Source: Macrolepiota albuminosa (lineage: Eukaryota; Basidiomycota; Agaricomycetes; Agaricales; Agaricaceae). From it: 64,000 nt of DNA. This document shows, in pieces, positions 1 to 12,039 of this stretch (within the stretch, counting starts at the first letter, position 1; each line of letters begins with the position of its first letter). Location: positions 1-64,000 of the forward strand of contig JAMWFC010000090.1 in NCBI GenBank assembly GCA_027475525.1. The letters are read 5' to 3'. The notes under the pieces were generated by a model. The model searched no databases, had not been told where the DNA came from, and saw only the letters and a list, made by a program, of their open reading frames with translations. Position numbers and translations under genes: made by a program.

Positions 1-1
1 A

Positions 2-2286
2 ACAACGGGTGCTCCAGAGGAGCAAATTAGTCCTCTGGGCTACAATGTCGACTCTATTACAGTGATATTCTTGGTACGTTCTTCATGCTATTGTACTGCA
101 TTGGCATTCGACCCTCTTTCCAGAACATAAGCAGAATGATTGGAACTGGTGTATTCTCGACGCGTATGTCTCCTCTGCTCACAGAAGTATAAGTAGGCCG
201 GATGGCTTATTGTTCTTTGCAGCCGGGTCTATTTTGTATTCAGTCGGCTCTGTTGGTTTAAGTCTGATCTACTGGGTCATTGGATTTGGTTGCGCAGGAG
301 GTAAAGCGACCTACATCCTTGACGGTTCTCTGACCACTCTAACCCCTATAGCCTCACTCGCAGTCTACCTGGAGTACTCTTCTTACTTCCCACACCGTTC
401 TGGTGCCGAAGTCGCCTACCTAGAACAGGCATGTAATTGATCATCATCTTGTCCTATCCATTCATGCTCACGTGTATATGTCCTTGAAAGGCGTATCCTA
501 AACCCAGGTTCCTGCTTCCGACCGCATTCGCGGTCCAATCTGTCATTCTCTCTTTCAGTAGCAGTAATGCCATAGGTGGATTACCTTTCTGAGAGGTTCC
601 TGATGATATGCTAATTCAGTCCGTGTTCCGCAGTCCTCGCCCAATATCTTCTTGTTGCATGTGGTGCTGAGACATCTACATGGAATGTTCGTGGATTAGC
701 CATCGGAGCAATGACGGCGATTGTCCTGAGTAAGGATTCAACAAAAGCTTCACTGCACTCTTACCACCTACTATGGTTAGTCTGTGTTTTGAGCACCAAG
801 TGGTCATTACGTATCTGCAATGCTATCGGATTGGTTAAAGTTGTTACTCTGATCTTGTAGGTTCAGTATGAATTTTGTCCCAGCTCGACTTTACTTACTG
901 TGTCTAGCATTGTGGTAACAGGCTTGGCCGTCCTTGGTGGACATACGCGGGTTGAAGACCCTCATGCCAATTTTAGAAACTCGTTTGTTGGCACAACTTC
1001 CAATGGCAACGGTCTAGTCACTGCCCTCGTTAAAGTCAACTTTGCCTATGCCGGTTTCGAGGCATGTATCAGTTTTTCTCATTCTTTGGTCTAGTCACTG
1101 CCCTCGTTAAAGTCAACTTTGCCTATGCCGGTTTCGAGGCATGTATCAGTTTTTCTCATTCTTTTGTCTCTCTTTTTGATGCATGCACTGCAAAGAATGC
1201 TTTCAACGTCCTTCACGAAGTCCGAGTGAGCTGATTGTCGCTTGTAACTCTAGCCCAGTCTTACTTTCTTCAGGACCCCGTCCGAACAATGAAACGATAT
1301 GCTCCATTATCCTTGACTGTTGTCTTTGTACTCTACTTCTTCGTCAACATTGCTTATTTTGCCGCCAGTGAGACTTTTTCAATATACTTCCTTCGGTGGC
1401 TGAACGAATGATTAGTTCCTAAGGAAGAGATCCGCACGTCGAAGCAGCTTACAGCCAGTCTGTTCTTCATTGCAGTCTTTGGGAGTTCTAAATCGGTTAA
1501 GGCCTTGAGTGCTTTGGTTGCCATCAGCAGTTTTGGGAATATATTGAGTGTCATAATTGGGTCGTCCAGGATAATTCGAGAATGCGGGAGGCAAGGTGTT
1601 TTGCCGTATCCAAAGATTTGGGCTTCGACAAAGCCTTTCAATACCCCTCTCGCCCCTTACCTTCTCAAGTGGGTCATTACCGTAATCGTCATTCTTGGGC
1701 CTCCCGCTGGAGATGCTTTCAATTTTAGTTGTGTCTTATTTTCTTTTGAAGAAATTTCGGTGACTCACCATTTATTCTGCTGTGGCAGTTGTCGATCTGC
1801 AATCGTATCCAGCGAACGTATTCAGCTTCCTCTTAACAACGGGCCTCTTCCTGGTCCGGAGACGTCGTAAACAATCTGGTGCACCAAAAACAGATTTTAG
1901 AGCCTGGACTATTGTTCTCCTATTCGCCATCTGCATCAACATTCTTCTTCTTGTGCTACCTTGGATCCCGCCAGTAGGTGGTAAGTATGGTGGCGACGTG
2001 AGCTTCTTCTATGCAACATATTGCCTTGTTGGCATCGGTATGTAAGTAATACTCTTTCCCTCCGTTTCAAAGATGTCCTCTTACTTTCAACATGAGCCTT
2101 ATAATCTCGGGCTTTGGGTATTTGCTCTACATTCAAATCCTACCGAAACTTGGAGGTTACTCGATCCGTCAGCTTGTTGAGAAGCTCGACGATGGGGCTA
2201 TTACGAACAGACTAGTGAAGGTGCCAAATGCTGAGCTGGAACACTGGGATGCGACGCATAACGAGCGTGGAGAAGTAATTGAATGA
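2..2286 (+). CDS. Amino-acid permease, methionine-permease (MUP1/LAT-like) type; 5' end outside window
   Basis: An APC-superfamily plasma-membrane transporter. The reading frame is already open at base 2, so the N-terminus is missing. I trace 13 exons: 2-73, 124-163, 223-300, 352-428, 491-575, 634-729, 781-856, 908-1138, 1196-1225, 1274-1367, 1416-1730, 1789-2041 and 2097-2286. Exon 2 carries the TM1 signature RMIGTGVFST. Later exons carry VYLEYSSYFPHRSGAEVAYL and GHTRVEDPHANF, then several hydrophobic segments, and the protein ends at 2286 with RGEVIE. Two introns (429-490 and 1139-1195) begin with GC instead of GT. Exon 8 contains a spurious 77-bp duplication; with one copy removed, the family pattern reads through without interruption. 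Family assignment is firm. Methionine as the substrate is inferred from overall resemblance only. Confidence 0.85.
1011..1164. repeat. 77-bp exact tandem duplication (1011-1087, 1088-1164)
   Basis: Two identical 77-bp copies lie in permease exon 8 and its following intron. Removing one restores a normal permease exon. Likely an unmerged k=77 assembly overlap. Confidence 0.95.
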
Positions 2287-3099
2287 TGGAGGTGGACTCG
2301 TGGGCAGGCAGAACAAACGTTGACAGGCTGGTAACGATTCTAGCGAGAGGTTCCACGATTATAGTTCCGCATTCCCAAACTTGAATTAATTTCCACCTAG
2401 ATTTTTTCTTTTTTTGCAAATTCCATCCTACTCTTATTGACATAATTGATTTATTAGCCTGAAATTTGTCGAGTCCGAGTAGGACCTCTCCATGCCCCAT
2501 ATATCAAGAAGAACAAAAATCCTTCCTTCACGCACAATGTTCAAGTGCCCGTTATCGAGCTGGACTTTGTTTTCCTTCATACTGATAGTTCTGGGGTTTT
2601 CTGATAGAGTTGTTACATGCTAGTAGAAGAACAGAGACTCAGAGTGTTTTTGGACATGTAGTAGAAGAATGGAGACTAGGTAAAGTAAGTAATAAGTAAT
2701 TGTTGTATATGAGTTGAGCCTCACCTCAGAGTGTTTTTGGACATGTCTGAGGTAGGCAGTACGTAACTATGTGAATATATGTAGCATTGCAAGTAATGCA
2801 TAACAGACATGGAAGTAATGCATGAGTAATGCATTTGCAACATAATGCATGATAAAATATGCCTGTCCTAAGTCTTAACTGAACACTAATGATAACCAAC
2901 TAACATTCCACACTAAAAGTGAAAGAAAGATCAAAGGCCATTAAACCAATCAAACCAGTAGATGTGGGGTTATTTGGTGGAGAAGAGTAAGTTCAGCAGT
3001 ATGCTAGGTAAAGGAGGCTTGGATAAGCTGCATCTGCATCTCTAAGTAGAGCAAGCAAATCCAGGCTTAGTCCTGGAGGGCTATCACATCTAAGAGAGC
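2287..3099. other. AT-rich intergenic stretch with short repeats
   Basis: No gene seen. A motif of about 20 nt containing GAGTGTTTTTGGACATG occurs twice (near 2640 and 2730). The second copy is flanked by the inverted words CCTCAG and CTGAGG. Repeated AAGTAATGCAT words follow at 2790-2840. This looks like decayed repeat DNA. Confidence 0.5.
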
Positions 3100-3713
3100 T
3101 TCTAAATTGGTGGACTAAAACATAAAGCACATGAATGCTTAAATTTGGTAGAGGAGTAACAAACAAATGCAAGATAAAATTCAGGCAAGCTGTAGAGAGC
3201 TTTCAGACCAGAGTTAAGAGACTTGTTCTGCTCTAAATGTGACTTCCAGAAGTTGCTGCTAATCACACAACTAGCAGAGGAAAATCTGAAGTATATGAAA
3301 ATATAGGACATTTTCAGTTTTTCAAAGTTTTGTTGTCCTATACAGTTATTTTCCATGCTTCAGAGGCTTCAGAAGCATCCATCCTGGCATAAGAAATCTT
3401 TAGACTTGTTCTTTTTGGATCTTCCTCTGCCAGCTGTGTGACTGAGCCATAGCCTCCAGAGGTTGCTTCTACATTTACTGTCTTGGCTAGCTCTTTGATG
3501 GTTAAACACACCTCCAAAAATTCCTATAACTTAGGTGTGAAACCAGCATTCACATTACTTGTGACATTTTCAGCTGCTCTAATAAGTTTGGGAAGATATT
3601 TTACCACCTTGTTGTGAAACCAGCATTCACATTACTTGTGACATTTTCAGCTGCTCTAATAAGTTTGGGAAGATATTTTACCACCTTGTCTATGTCAGAA
3701 AACATCTTCATTT
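3100..3713 (-). pseudogene. Degenerate ORF of unknown function, probably from a mobile element
   Basis: Reading the minus strand from an ATG near 3713 gives MKMFSDIDKVVKYLPKLIRA, then a stop. The same frame reopens with LTIKELAKTVNVE and ends near an AWKITV segment, with more stops below it. A 77-bp duplication (3536-3689) sits inside. The segment looks protein-like but I do not recognise a family. The surrounding DNA is AT-rich, as in old transposon remnants. The function is unknown. Confidence 0.35.
3536..3689. repeat. 77-bp exact tandem duplication (3536-3612, 3613-3689)
   Basis: Identical copies in non-genic AT-rich DNA. Same period as the duplications inside genes, which argues for an assembly cause rather than gene-specific expansion. 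Confidence 0.95.
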
Positions 3714-3899
3714 CTTATCTGTCCCAGTAATGTCTTACAAAGTCTTTTATAGTCTGGAATTGGAACAAGAAACTTTTGAGAGCACTGATGGCCAGTCACA
3801 TGGTGACAGCCAAGCAAAGTGCATTTGAGTGAATGAACCAATAGATATATTTTCTTGTACCTTCCAACCTTGTACTTTCTCAGCCCAGTTGTCAAAAAG

Positions 3900-3985
3900 C
3901 GACAGGCCCGGGACTCGAACCCGGAATCTTCAGCTAGTTATCCCGTAACCGGAAACTGACGCGTTAACCATTACGCTAACCCGCC
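3900..3985 (-). tRNA. tRNA-Arg(CCG) with a 13-nt intron
   Basis: The minus strand folds as a full cloverleaf. The acceptor stem GGCGGGT pairs with GCCTGTC (three G-U pairs). D-arm stem GCGT/ACGC, anticodon stem TCAGT/GCTGA, and T-arm CCGGG-TTCGAGT-CCCGG. The loop reads TT-CCG-G, then a 13-nt insert starting TTACGGG after position 37. The insert contains CGG, which can pair with the anticodon, as in nuclear tRNA introns. Total 86 nt (73 + 13). Confidence 0.88.
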
Positions 3986-5476
3986 GTTATCTACCGTGTC
4001 AAATATGCCATATGCACCTTGATCAAGGACGAAAAACATTGGAAAGAACACATACAGCCAACAGTAAAAAGTCATCCGGGCTTGCGAAGTAGCAGGAAAG
4101 TGTGCAAAGAGTCGCCACACTTTCTGACTAAGTAGGCAGTCAGAAAAAGGATGATCGGGAGAAAAGCATCCTACTCAAGAATGTCATTGTCATTGAATAA
4201 ACCTACTTTTTCTGACACACGCAAAAAGCTCGACAGTAGTAGGTTCGCGTCCGGCGTTATGAAGAGAGGAGTAGATGAGGTAAAAGTTACTAGGTCGAAT
4301 TCTCCCGACAGTACGCCGAAGTTTGGTAGCAAACTCCCGAGCTGCACCAAATGCTGGTTTCAAGAACTAATCCTCTGATACTCACATCCGTTTTAGCGCA
4401 AACATTGTTTTTTGACGAGCTTCGATACATCACATGAGGGCAGATGTCATATTCTTCTTGAGATAGATCCAGGTTTGAATCCATATACTCCTATTCACGG
4501 TAAATATCTTGAATGGAAAATGAATTAGTAAAACTTGACTTCAAAATCAGATAGTAGCGGCAGATGACCTTGATTTTGGATCCCTTTGCGTTTGATTATA
4601 TATATGCTCGTCGGGGATAATAGCTGGTTCGATGTTGCTCTAATGCTTTTCACGTCTGCAGAGACTTCTTGTGTCCGTCACTTGGGAAAGGTTTACTTGA
4701 TCTTTTGAGTTATTCCGTCACAATGTCACGTTCCACGTCCGTCGAAAGTTACCACGAGTGATGAAACCAGACGCCCTGACTTGAATACAAGCTCAACGTC
4801 TTGACCGAAGAGTGTGCTCTATGCTGAACTTTTTTCCCTGAAACGATCATGATATGTCTAGGTTCAATTTTTTGTGTCCGCCTGGTGCTCAACGCCGTGG
4901 TCGTCCGGCATACATGTTTTTCAAGGTCAAATCGAGTGTAAAATGGCAATGGATACATTTCCGTGTTGGTAACGTTGCAAGTTATGGACTATCCCGATTG
5001 AGACTGTGTACCGCCACAATGATCGAAATTTCTTTTCAAATTCACACAAGAAACTGTTCAGTAAGTCCTTCGTGATAAGTATATCAGTAATATTAATACA
5101 AACGAGGCCATTTCTCGTGCAGTTCAGACCATTGTTAATCTATTTCAATCGCTTTTCATAAAGTTCAAGATATCATCGTTTTGTTGTCGCGAATCTAAAA
5201 CCCAAGGCGTTGCCAGCCCGTTCCCCTAAACGTCGCGGTGCACCGCCACGTTAAGAATAGCAACCGTTGAACGATCGAGCTATTCCTGGTACCCTCGCGA
5301 CATCAAAAGCCGTGGTAGCGGGTAAATATGCCGGCCTTGACCCAAAATGCTCATCCGCGATAAGCTGCGCTCCAATGTGCTCCTTTTCATTGTCTCTCCT
5401 GCAAAGTCTTTCTTCCTCCTAAACCACCCCCTAGTCCCTATCTCGCTACTCCTATCCATTCGGTGCATTTTCGAGC
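3986..5476. other. Intergenic region, no gene recognised
   Basis: Short ORFs on both strands show no recognisable domain, signal peptide or plausible spliced extension. It presumably contains the promoter of the glyoxal oxidase gene starting at 5477. Confidence 0.5.
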
Positions 5477-7618
5477 ATGATTTTGCGGGTATCCATATGG
5501 CTGGCCTTGGCTTGCGTAACCGTTCTGGGCATTGCGCCAGGCTCTTTCGTGGAAGTAGGCAATACTCTCGTTAGCGCAATGATGGTAAAAAATCGACCCA
5601 TCTCCTTTTGTTGTTTCCTCAACCTTATGGCGTTCCATAGATGTTCTTAGGAAATGATGAAAAAGTGTACATCTTGGACAAGGCCGAAGGAAATTCTGCA
5701 ACAATTAACGGACATCCAGCGTGGGGTGCAGTCTGGTAAGTTTTCAGATGCCCCTCTTACTCTACCCCTTTTTACCCCCTATACCTAGGGATATCGCCAC
5801 ACAACAGGCCACCGTCATGGATGTTGTAAGTAACACTTTCTGTGCGTCCGGAATGCACCTCCCCAACGGATCATGGGTAACTTTTGGCGGAAACGGTGCT
5901 GTTGGAAGAGGGGGTAACATCGGATCTCAGCGCAATGCAGTCGGGAGCGGCGCTTGGGATTCCGATTATCAGGATTTCGATGGAACTAAGGCTATTCGGA
6001 TCTTAAATCCATGCAAGAACTCTGATTCGTTATCATCTCCTAAATGTCAGTGGTTCGATGATCCGAATGTCGTCTCGATGCAGAAAAGGAGGTGGTACTC
6101 TGCCGCTGAAGCCCTCGCTGACGGAACCGTCGTTATAATAGGGGGATTCGTTAACGGCGGCTATGTCAATCGAAATTACCCCAATGTCGACCCAGAATTT
6201 GAGGGCGGCGCCGCTGAACCGACATACGAGTTTTACCCTGCTAATGGACGGATGGCGACGACAATGCAGTTCATGATCAAGACCTCGGGACTCAATTCAT
6301 ATGCCCATACCTATCTCCTTAAATCCGGATTGATGCTTGTCCAGGCGAACTTATCCACCAGTAAGGTCTATTTCACTAGTTGCGAGTAATAGGCTCAAAG
6401 GTATCTGTAGTAATATGGGATTACAATAACAATGTCGAGATTCCCCTACCGGACATGCCCAATAACGTGGCGCGCGTCTATCCTGCGTCTGGTGCAGTGG
6501 CTATGCTTCCACTCAAGCCCAGGGATAACTACACCCAAACAATCCTCTTCTGCGGTGGATCAGACATGCCTGACTATGCCTGGGGTGACTATGCCTATCC
6601 CAATGTCAACACTTGGGAATACCCAGCTTCAAAGGACTGCCAACGTCTCACCCCAGAACCTCCCGACGGTTCTAATCCTGCATATGAAGCAGACGATGAC
6701 ATGCTCGAGGGGCGGACCATGGGTCAGTTCATTGCTCTTCCCGATGGAAAGATGCTTGTAATCAACGGAGGCTCAAATGGCACGGCTGGCTATGCTGAGG
6801 CGACAGGAGAGACTACAACCTACGGTAATATGCCCTACGGCATGTCGCTCGCCTCTGGTCCAGTGGGAACACCGGCTATATATGACCCAGAAGCACCAAA
6901 AGGCTCGCGATGGTCGAACGCAGGGCTTGGAGCTTCTAAAATAGCACGATTGTATCACTCTTCAGCGATCCTTTTACCCGATGCCTCGGTCCTTGTCGCT
7001 GGCTCTAATCCAAATGCCGACGTCAACATAAGCACCGTCTTCCCAACTACTTACAAGGCTGAAATCTTCTATCCTCCTTATTTCAAAGCGGCTATTCGTC
7101 CCATTCCGTTTGGTGTCCCACAAACTATCTCGTATGGGGGAGACTACTTTGATATTAGCCTTGCAAAAAATTCATATACTGGCTCGGCTAACGACGCGGC
7201 AGGAAATACAACGGTAGTCCTCGTCCGTGGCGGTTTCTCTACACACGCGATGAACATGGGCCAGCGCCACCTCCAGCTTGCTAATACTTTCACTGTCCAT
7301 AGCAATGGGTCAATTACACTACACGTCGCACAAGCACCCAACCCCTACACTTTCCAGCCAGGACCTGCCTTGCTTTTTGTCAACGTGAAAGGAATTCCAA
7401 GTAACGGGAGCATGGTCATCGTTGGCAACGGTCAAATGGGTCCACAACCTACTGCCCCTGCGAGCATGCTGCCTGAAAATGTATATTCTACCTCGAATAC
7501 AACAACAACGGCTCACAGTCAAGATAATGGTAGCACGACTACCTTGGCTCAGAGTCCGACATCTGCTGTTATCGCCTGCGTCGTCGTCATCGCGTTGCAC
7601 AGCTTAGGTTCTCATTAG
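5477..7618 (+). CDS. Glyoxal oxidase / copper radical oxidase, secreted and probably GPI-anchored
   Basis: An extracellular copper-radical oxidase that oxidises aldehydes or alcohols and makes H2O2 for lignocellulose decay. Exons: 5477-5584, 5641-5735, 5789-6360, 6411-7618. The ATG at 5477 is followed by a hydrophobic signal peptide (LRVSIWLALACVTVLG). The N-terminal domain has the radical-site cysteine region FCASGMHLPNG. Kelch-like blades follow, then the ligand region ARLYHSSAILLPD (Tyr-His copper ligands) and STHAMNMGQRHLQL (distal His). The C-terminus is Ser/Thr-rich and ends in a hydrophobic tail with a short polar end, as in GPI-anchored members. Intron junctions restore the conserved frame (IIWDYNNN after 6410). 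Subfamily and true substrate cannot be told from sequence alone. Confidence 0.9.
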
Positions 7619-7906
7619 TCGCAGGCTAGAAAAGTCAACTTTCCTACACGACAATTCCGTGGTAATTTTGACCGTTGCTCAAAAAAATTGCAGCACATAA
7701 CATCACTTAGCATATTTCGAAAACTAATGCATAGATCTGTTTAGTTATCAGGGGACCTTAGGACATGCATGACTTAATTACACCATACCTGTATAGTTCA
7801 TGATATAGTTCATAACGAGCTGCGACGCATGCCGAACACGCGCCACGCGCCATGCCTCTCGTGCTATAATTTCAAATGACAAAAGTTAAAGGAACTGGGT
7901 CTTCCA
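7619..7906. other. 3' region of the oxidase gene
   Basis: No gene seen. AT-rich downstream sequence between the oxidase stop and the tRNA-Pro gene on the other strand. Confidence 0.5.
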
Positions 7907-7985
7907 GGGCCTTGCTGGGATTCGAACCCAGGCCACTTGCATATTGAATCCCAAAGCAAGTATCGTACCTCTAGACTACAAGGCC
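7907..7985 (-). tRNA. tRNA-Pro(TGG) with an 8-nt intron
   Basis: Acceptor stem GGCCTTG pairs perfectly with CAAGGCC, with discriminator C. The anticodon stem CTTGC/GCAAG encloses TT-TGG-G followed by an 8-nt insert ATTCAATA. The T-loop is TTCGAAT. Box A and box B are intact (TAGTCTAGAGG and GGTTCGAATCC). Total 79 nt (71 + 8). Confidence 0.88.
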
Positions 7986-8584
7986 ATAGCATTAGAAAGC
8001 CATCGATAGCTGAATATGTACACGCACAGATTGGCGGAGCTTTACAATCTTGTAAAAAATAGAATGATCATATCACCTAGATTTTGGAGGGCATGAACTG
8101 AATGCTTTTAGAGACAACGCGAGCTTTTAAGTTCTGGCGTAGTTTCTGTTTACTAGGCGTCGAAAGGCCAAAGACTGGTTTTTTCACGATGCCTCTAAGC
8201 GTGGAGTACAAGACATAGATCTGTACCCTGTTGCTCAAAACAACGAGCATAATGACTTTGGAAGAGAGCGTTCAGTTATGAATTACTGAGAATAATACAT
8301 TTCTCCGAGTCTGATCCTTGAAGAGTTATATAGTGCTAAGTCGACTCCGCGGTTGTTCTGCTGTTCATGACTCAGGAATGGCAGATAGAAGTTAGCCAGG
8401 GCCTATTCACCTATGTTAGACTTGAAGACAATGTAATCTGCTGGAAGGTGCCGAGTCTCGTGCATCACCGAATTCAAACTCTCTAGTCAAGCGTGACTTT
8501 CTAGTTTTCCATCTCATTCATCATTACTATCTAATTTCACTTTGAGATCCATACAACGACGCGAGTCTAATCTATCCTGAGAAC
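7986..8584. other. Intergenic region upstream of RAE1
   Basis: No gene seen; expected to hold the RAE1 promoter. Confidence 0.5.
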
Positions 8585-10100
8585 ATGTCGTTCTTCGGGG
8601 CACAAAACACAGCTACCGCGTCAAGTACAACTTCAGCCGCAGACAAAGATGTCGAGCTAGCGGAGCCTCCCACCGATTCTATCTCCTCAATGTCATTCTC
8701 AGGGCAAGCAGATTACCTTGCTGTGGGGAGTTGGGATAACAGCGTGAGTCCACTAACTCCTTACTCATCGTGTTGCGCGCTCATTAAGGATTTCAATAGG
8801 TCAGGATATACGAGGTCCTAGCAGGTGGCGGGTCGCAGGGAAAGGCGATGTACCAGCATCAGGGACCTGTGCTGAGTGTATGCTGGAACAAGGTGTGTTA
8901 ATCTCCTCTTTTGGCGCGTCTGCCTATTTCAAACGTGCTCGAGGCAGGAAGGAAATAAAATCTTCTCTGGCGGCGCTGACAATGCTGGACGCATGTTCGA
9001 CGTGACTACCGGCCAGGCTACGCAAATCGCTCAGCACGACGCGCCAATTAAGGTCGTACGGTGGATTGATGTACCGGGATCGGGACTTTTGGCCACGGGG
9101 AGCTGGGACAAGACTATCAAAGTACCCGATTCCTTTGCCTCGTTCTCAACTTTCTATGACCTTTTTTGTAGTATTGGGACTTGCGCAATCCTACTCCGGT
9201 CACCACAGTAACACTACCTGAACGGTGCTACACCTTTGATGTCCAGTATCCCCTGATGGTTGTTGGGACGGCCGAGCGCAATATCCAGATATTCAACCTC
9301 ACTAACCCTAACGCAGCATACAAAGTTCGTCTGCCAGTTTTTTCCCCTTGTAGTGCAGCTTTGATTAACTTTTTGATGGCCAGACTCTCATTTCCCCACT
9401 CAAATGGCAAACGCGCGTCGTTTCTTGTTTCACTGCTGCTCAAAATAATGGATTTGCGGTTGGAAGTGTAGAAGGCAGGGTGGCCATTCAGTAAGTTGTG
9501 TTCTGTTTCTTATACGGCATCGGTTCATGCGCTTTTTTTAAGATATGTCGAAGACAAAGACTCTGGGTTAGCCATACATCCATTTTCGTTGCTCTCTCAT
9601 CATACTTTTGTACAGGAACAATTTCTCGTTCAAGTGTCACCGCCGTGACAATGTTCCCAATTCTAAAGACCAAGCTCTAGTTTATGCAGTGAACGATATC
9701 TCATTCCATCCTGTCCATGGAACATTCTCAACTTGTGGTATGTCTCACTTTTGTGTTTATCGCTATCTTTCCCTCAGGACTAACGCACACGCCACAGGGT
9801 CCGACGGAACCATCCACTTCTGGGACAAGGATGCTCGCACGCGGCTAAAGAGTACCTTACCCTCTACTTACATGATATAAACAACTATGCTAACGTTTCA
9901 TTGCGCCTTTAGCTTTCGATGCCGCAGCAGGTCCCATCTCTACTACCACTTTCAACCGCAACGGCAACATCTTCGCGTATGCCATATCGTATGACTGGTC
10001 AAAAGGACATTCTGGCATGACTCCTGGCTTGCCCAACAAGGTCATGTTGCATTCGTGCAAAGACGAAGAGGTCAGAAAGCGGCCAGCACGGAAGGCTTAG
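8585..10100 (+). CDS. rae1: mRNA export factor RAE1/GLE2 (WD40 propeller)
   Basis: A nuclear-pore-associated WD40 protein that binds the NUP98-type GLEBS motif and works in mRNA export and the spindle checkpoint. Eight or more exons start at ATG 8585. The family landmarks appear in order: [170 protein letters not shown] and the C-terminal [14 protein letters not shown]. It stops at 10100 with KRPARKA. The length matches full RAE1 homologues and all blades are present. A second, inverted homologue lies immediately downstream. Confidence 0.93.
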
Positions 10101-10495
10101 TTGTGGTGGACTTTTGCTGTAGTCAAATAAACCCGTTTTGCCGCTGGCGACGTGTTGAAGCGTCGTTTTTTGGTTCCTTTCTTTGTATCTGTGTTGTCGA
10201 ATGTTTTTAATTCTTGAGACTGTTGGTCCATCTTTTGATAGACGGTTGCTGAGAAGTGCTGGTAGGGCACACTTTTGTCAAGGTGGTGCAAAAGCAGTAT
10301 ATTATATACATGTCACAATTACAAGATACAACAAGAATCCTATATGTACATAGGTGTAATGGGATCTGGAGTGAGTGGTATGAGTGAGTGGTATTACAAC
10401 ATCAAAAAGAAAAAGCCCAAGAAACAGGCTAGCATTCAGCCTGTAGATCCACATGGAAAAGGCGGACGCGGAAAAGATATCGATATTCAAGTAGT
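10101..10495. other. Convergent 3' intergenic region between the two RAE1 homologues
   Basis: No gene seen. The stops of the two convergent genes are about 395 bp apart; the DNA is AT-rich and carries both 3' UTRs. Confidence 0.6.
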
Positions 10496-12039
10496 TTAAC
10501 GCTTCACTTCATCTTCCGTACACGCGTGGAGCATCAATCTGTTTGGGTGGCCGGGCACCATGCCAATATGCCCTTTATGCCAGTCATATGAGATGGCATA
10601 TGCAAAAATGTTTCCATTGCAGTTGAACGCTGTGGTCGTGATCGGGTATTTTAAATCGAAGGCTGATAGAAAAATTATTGTGTAAATGGCAAAATGTACT
10701 GCGGAGTAGACCGTACTTGTCAGACATTTTCCTTCATCTGTATCCCAGAACCAGACCGATCCATCGGAACCTGATGCAGGCAGAAATGTTTATTCTAGTT
10801 TCAAGGAAGTGGATGAAAGTTTTCAAGCGTGCTGACCTGCGGTGGATAGTGTCCTATGTACGGGATGAAAAGATAAATCATTGACGGAATATACATTCTG
10901 TGTCGTGGAATCTGAAGCGGAGGACCGACGATGACATCTTAAATTCAGATATTTCCTGCCAGCACAGTGAGCGCGATGAACAAAAAGATAATCAGAGAAG
11001 TGCCCTTACTTGTCGTAGGGGCTCTTGGTGTCAACATGACTGCGTGAATGAGAACTTGTCTAAACGGAGACAGAAAAGATACGCACTGAATAACCACCCT
11101 TCCTTCAACGCCCCCGATTGCGTAACAGGGTGGACTTGAGCTGGGTAAACACGCTATAACGCGCGTTTGCATTTTTAGGGGTGACTTCATGCTCTAAGTA
11201 CATCCGTCAAGAAAATGAATGTTACAGCGAAAAAAAATTCCAGACCTTGTAGATGGTGCCCAAGTTGTTCAGGTCATAGATTTGGATTGTACGATCTGCA
11301 GTTCCGACAACCATGAGTGGAAATTGAATATCCAAAGAGTAGCATCTCTCTGGCAGATTAACAGTAGCGACGGGGTTGGACTGGCGCAGGTCCCAGTACT
11401 AGTACAATGAGCTGTAAGCCTGGCCAATTTGCCGATCAATTATGTTGACGGACGCGCCTTGATCGTCTTGTCCCAGCTTCCTGTGGCCAATACACCAGAT
11501 CCAGGTGCATCCACCCATTTGACAACTCTAATCGTCGCGTCATGTTGCGCGACTTGCATGGCCTGGCCTGTTTCGACGTCCAGCATTCGTCCTGCCCCGT
11601 CTGCTCCTCCAGAAAATACATGTGTCCCCTGTACAATTCTGTCAAGAGAGAGACGTCCAGCATTCGTCCTGCCCCGTCTGCTCCTCCAGAAAATACATGT
11701 GTCCCCTGTACAATTCTGTCAAGAGAGAAAAAGCAAATCATCACATCACGCGCTGTACCTTATTCCAACACACGCTCAGAACAGGTTCTGTGTGCTGCAG
11801 CATCACTTTTCCTTGTGACTGACCATCTGCGCCGATCTCGTACACGCGTACCTGTGCTCATAGAATTTAGCATCCGCTGATGAGTAAAGCTCGTAGGCTA
11901 TCACACTGTTGTCCCAACTTCCGACAGCCAAAAAATCAGCCACTGGTGAAAATTGGATGGACGATATCGAGTCAGTGGGTAGATCTAGAACATCAACGTC
12001 TTGGCTAGCGTTGGCCCTCAGGGTGCCAGAAAACGCCAT
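10496..12039 (-). CDS. RAE1/GLE2-like paralogue (WD40)
   Basis: A second RAE1-type WD40 protein on the opposite strand. It starts at ATG 12039 (MAFSGTLRANASQDVD) and ends at 10496 (DEVKR). I recover [117 protein letters not shown] and [15 protein letters not shown]. Introns fall at the same places as in the neighbour (after WDNS, CWNK, KTIK and YK), so this is a DNA-level duplication and not a retrocopy. The section around blade 5/6 and the CHRR region is more diverged. A 77-bp spurious duplication breaks the third exon (11575-11728). One copy removed gives a continuous frame. Retained mRNA-export function is not certain. Confidence 0.8.
11575..11728. repeat. 77-bp exact tandem duplication (11575-11651, 11652-11728)
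   Basis: Lies across an exon/intron border of the RAE1 paralogue. Collapsing it restores the run GRMLDVETGQ. Confidence 0.95.
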
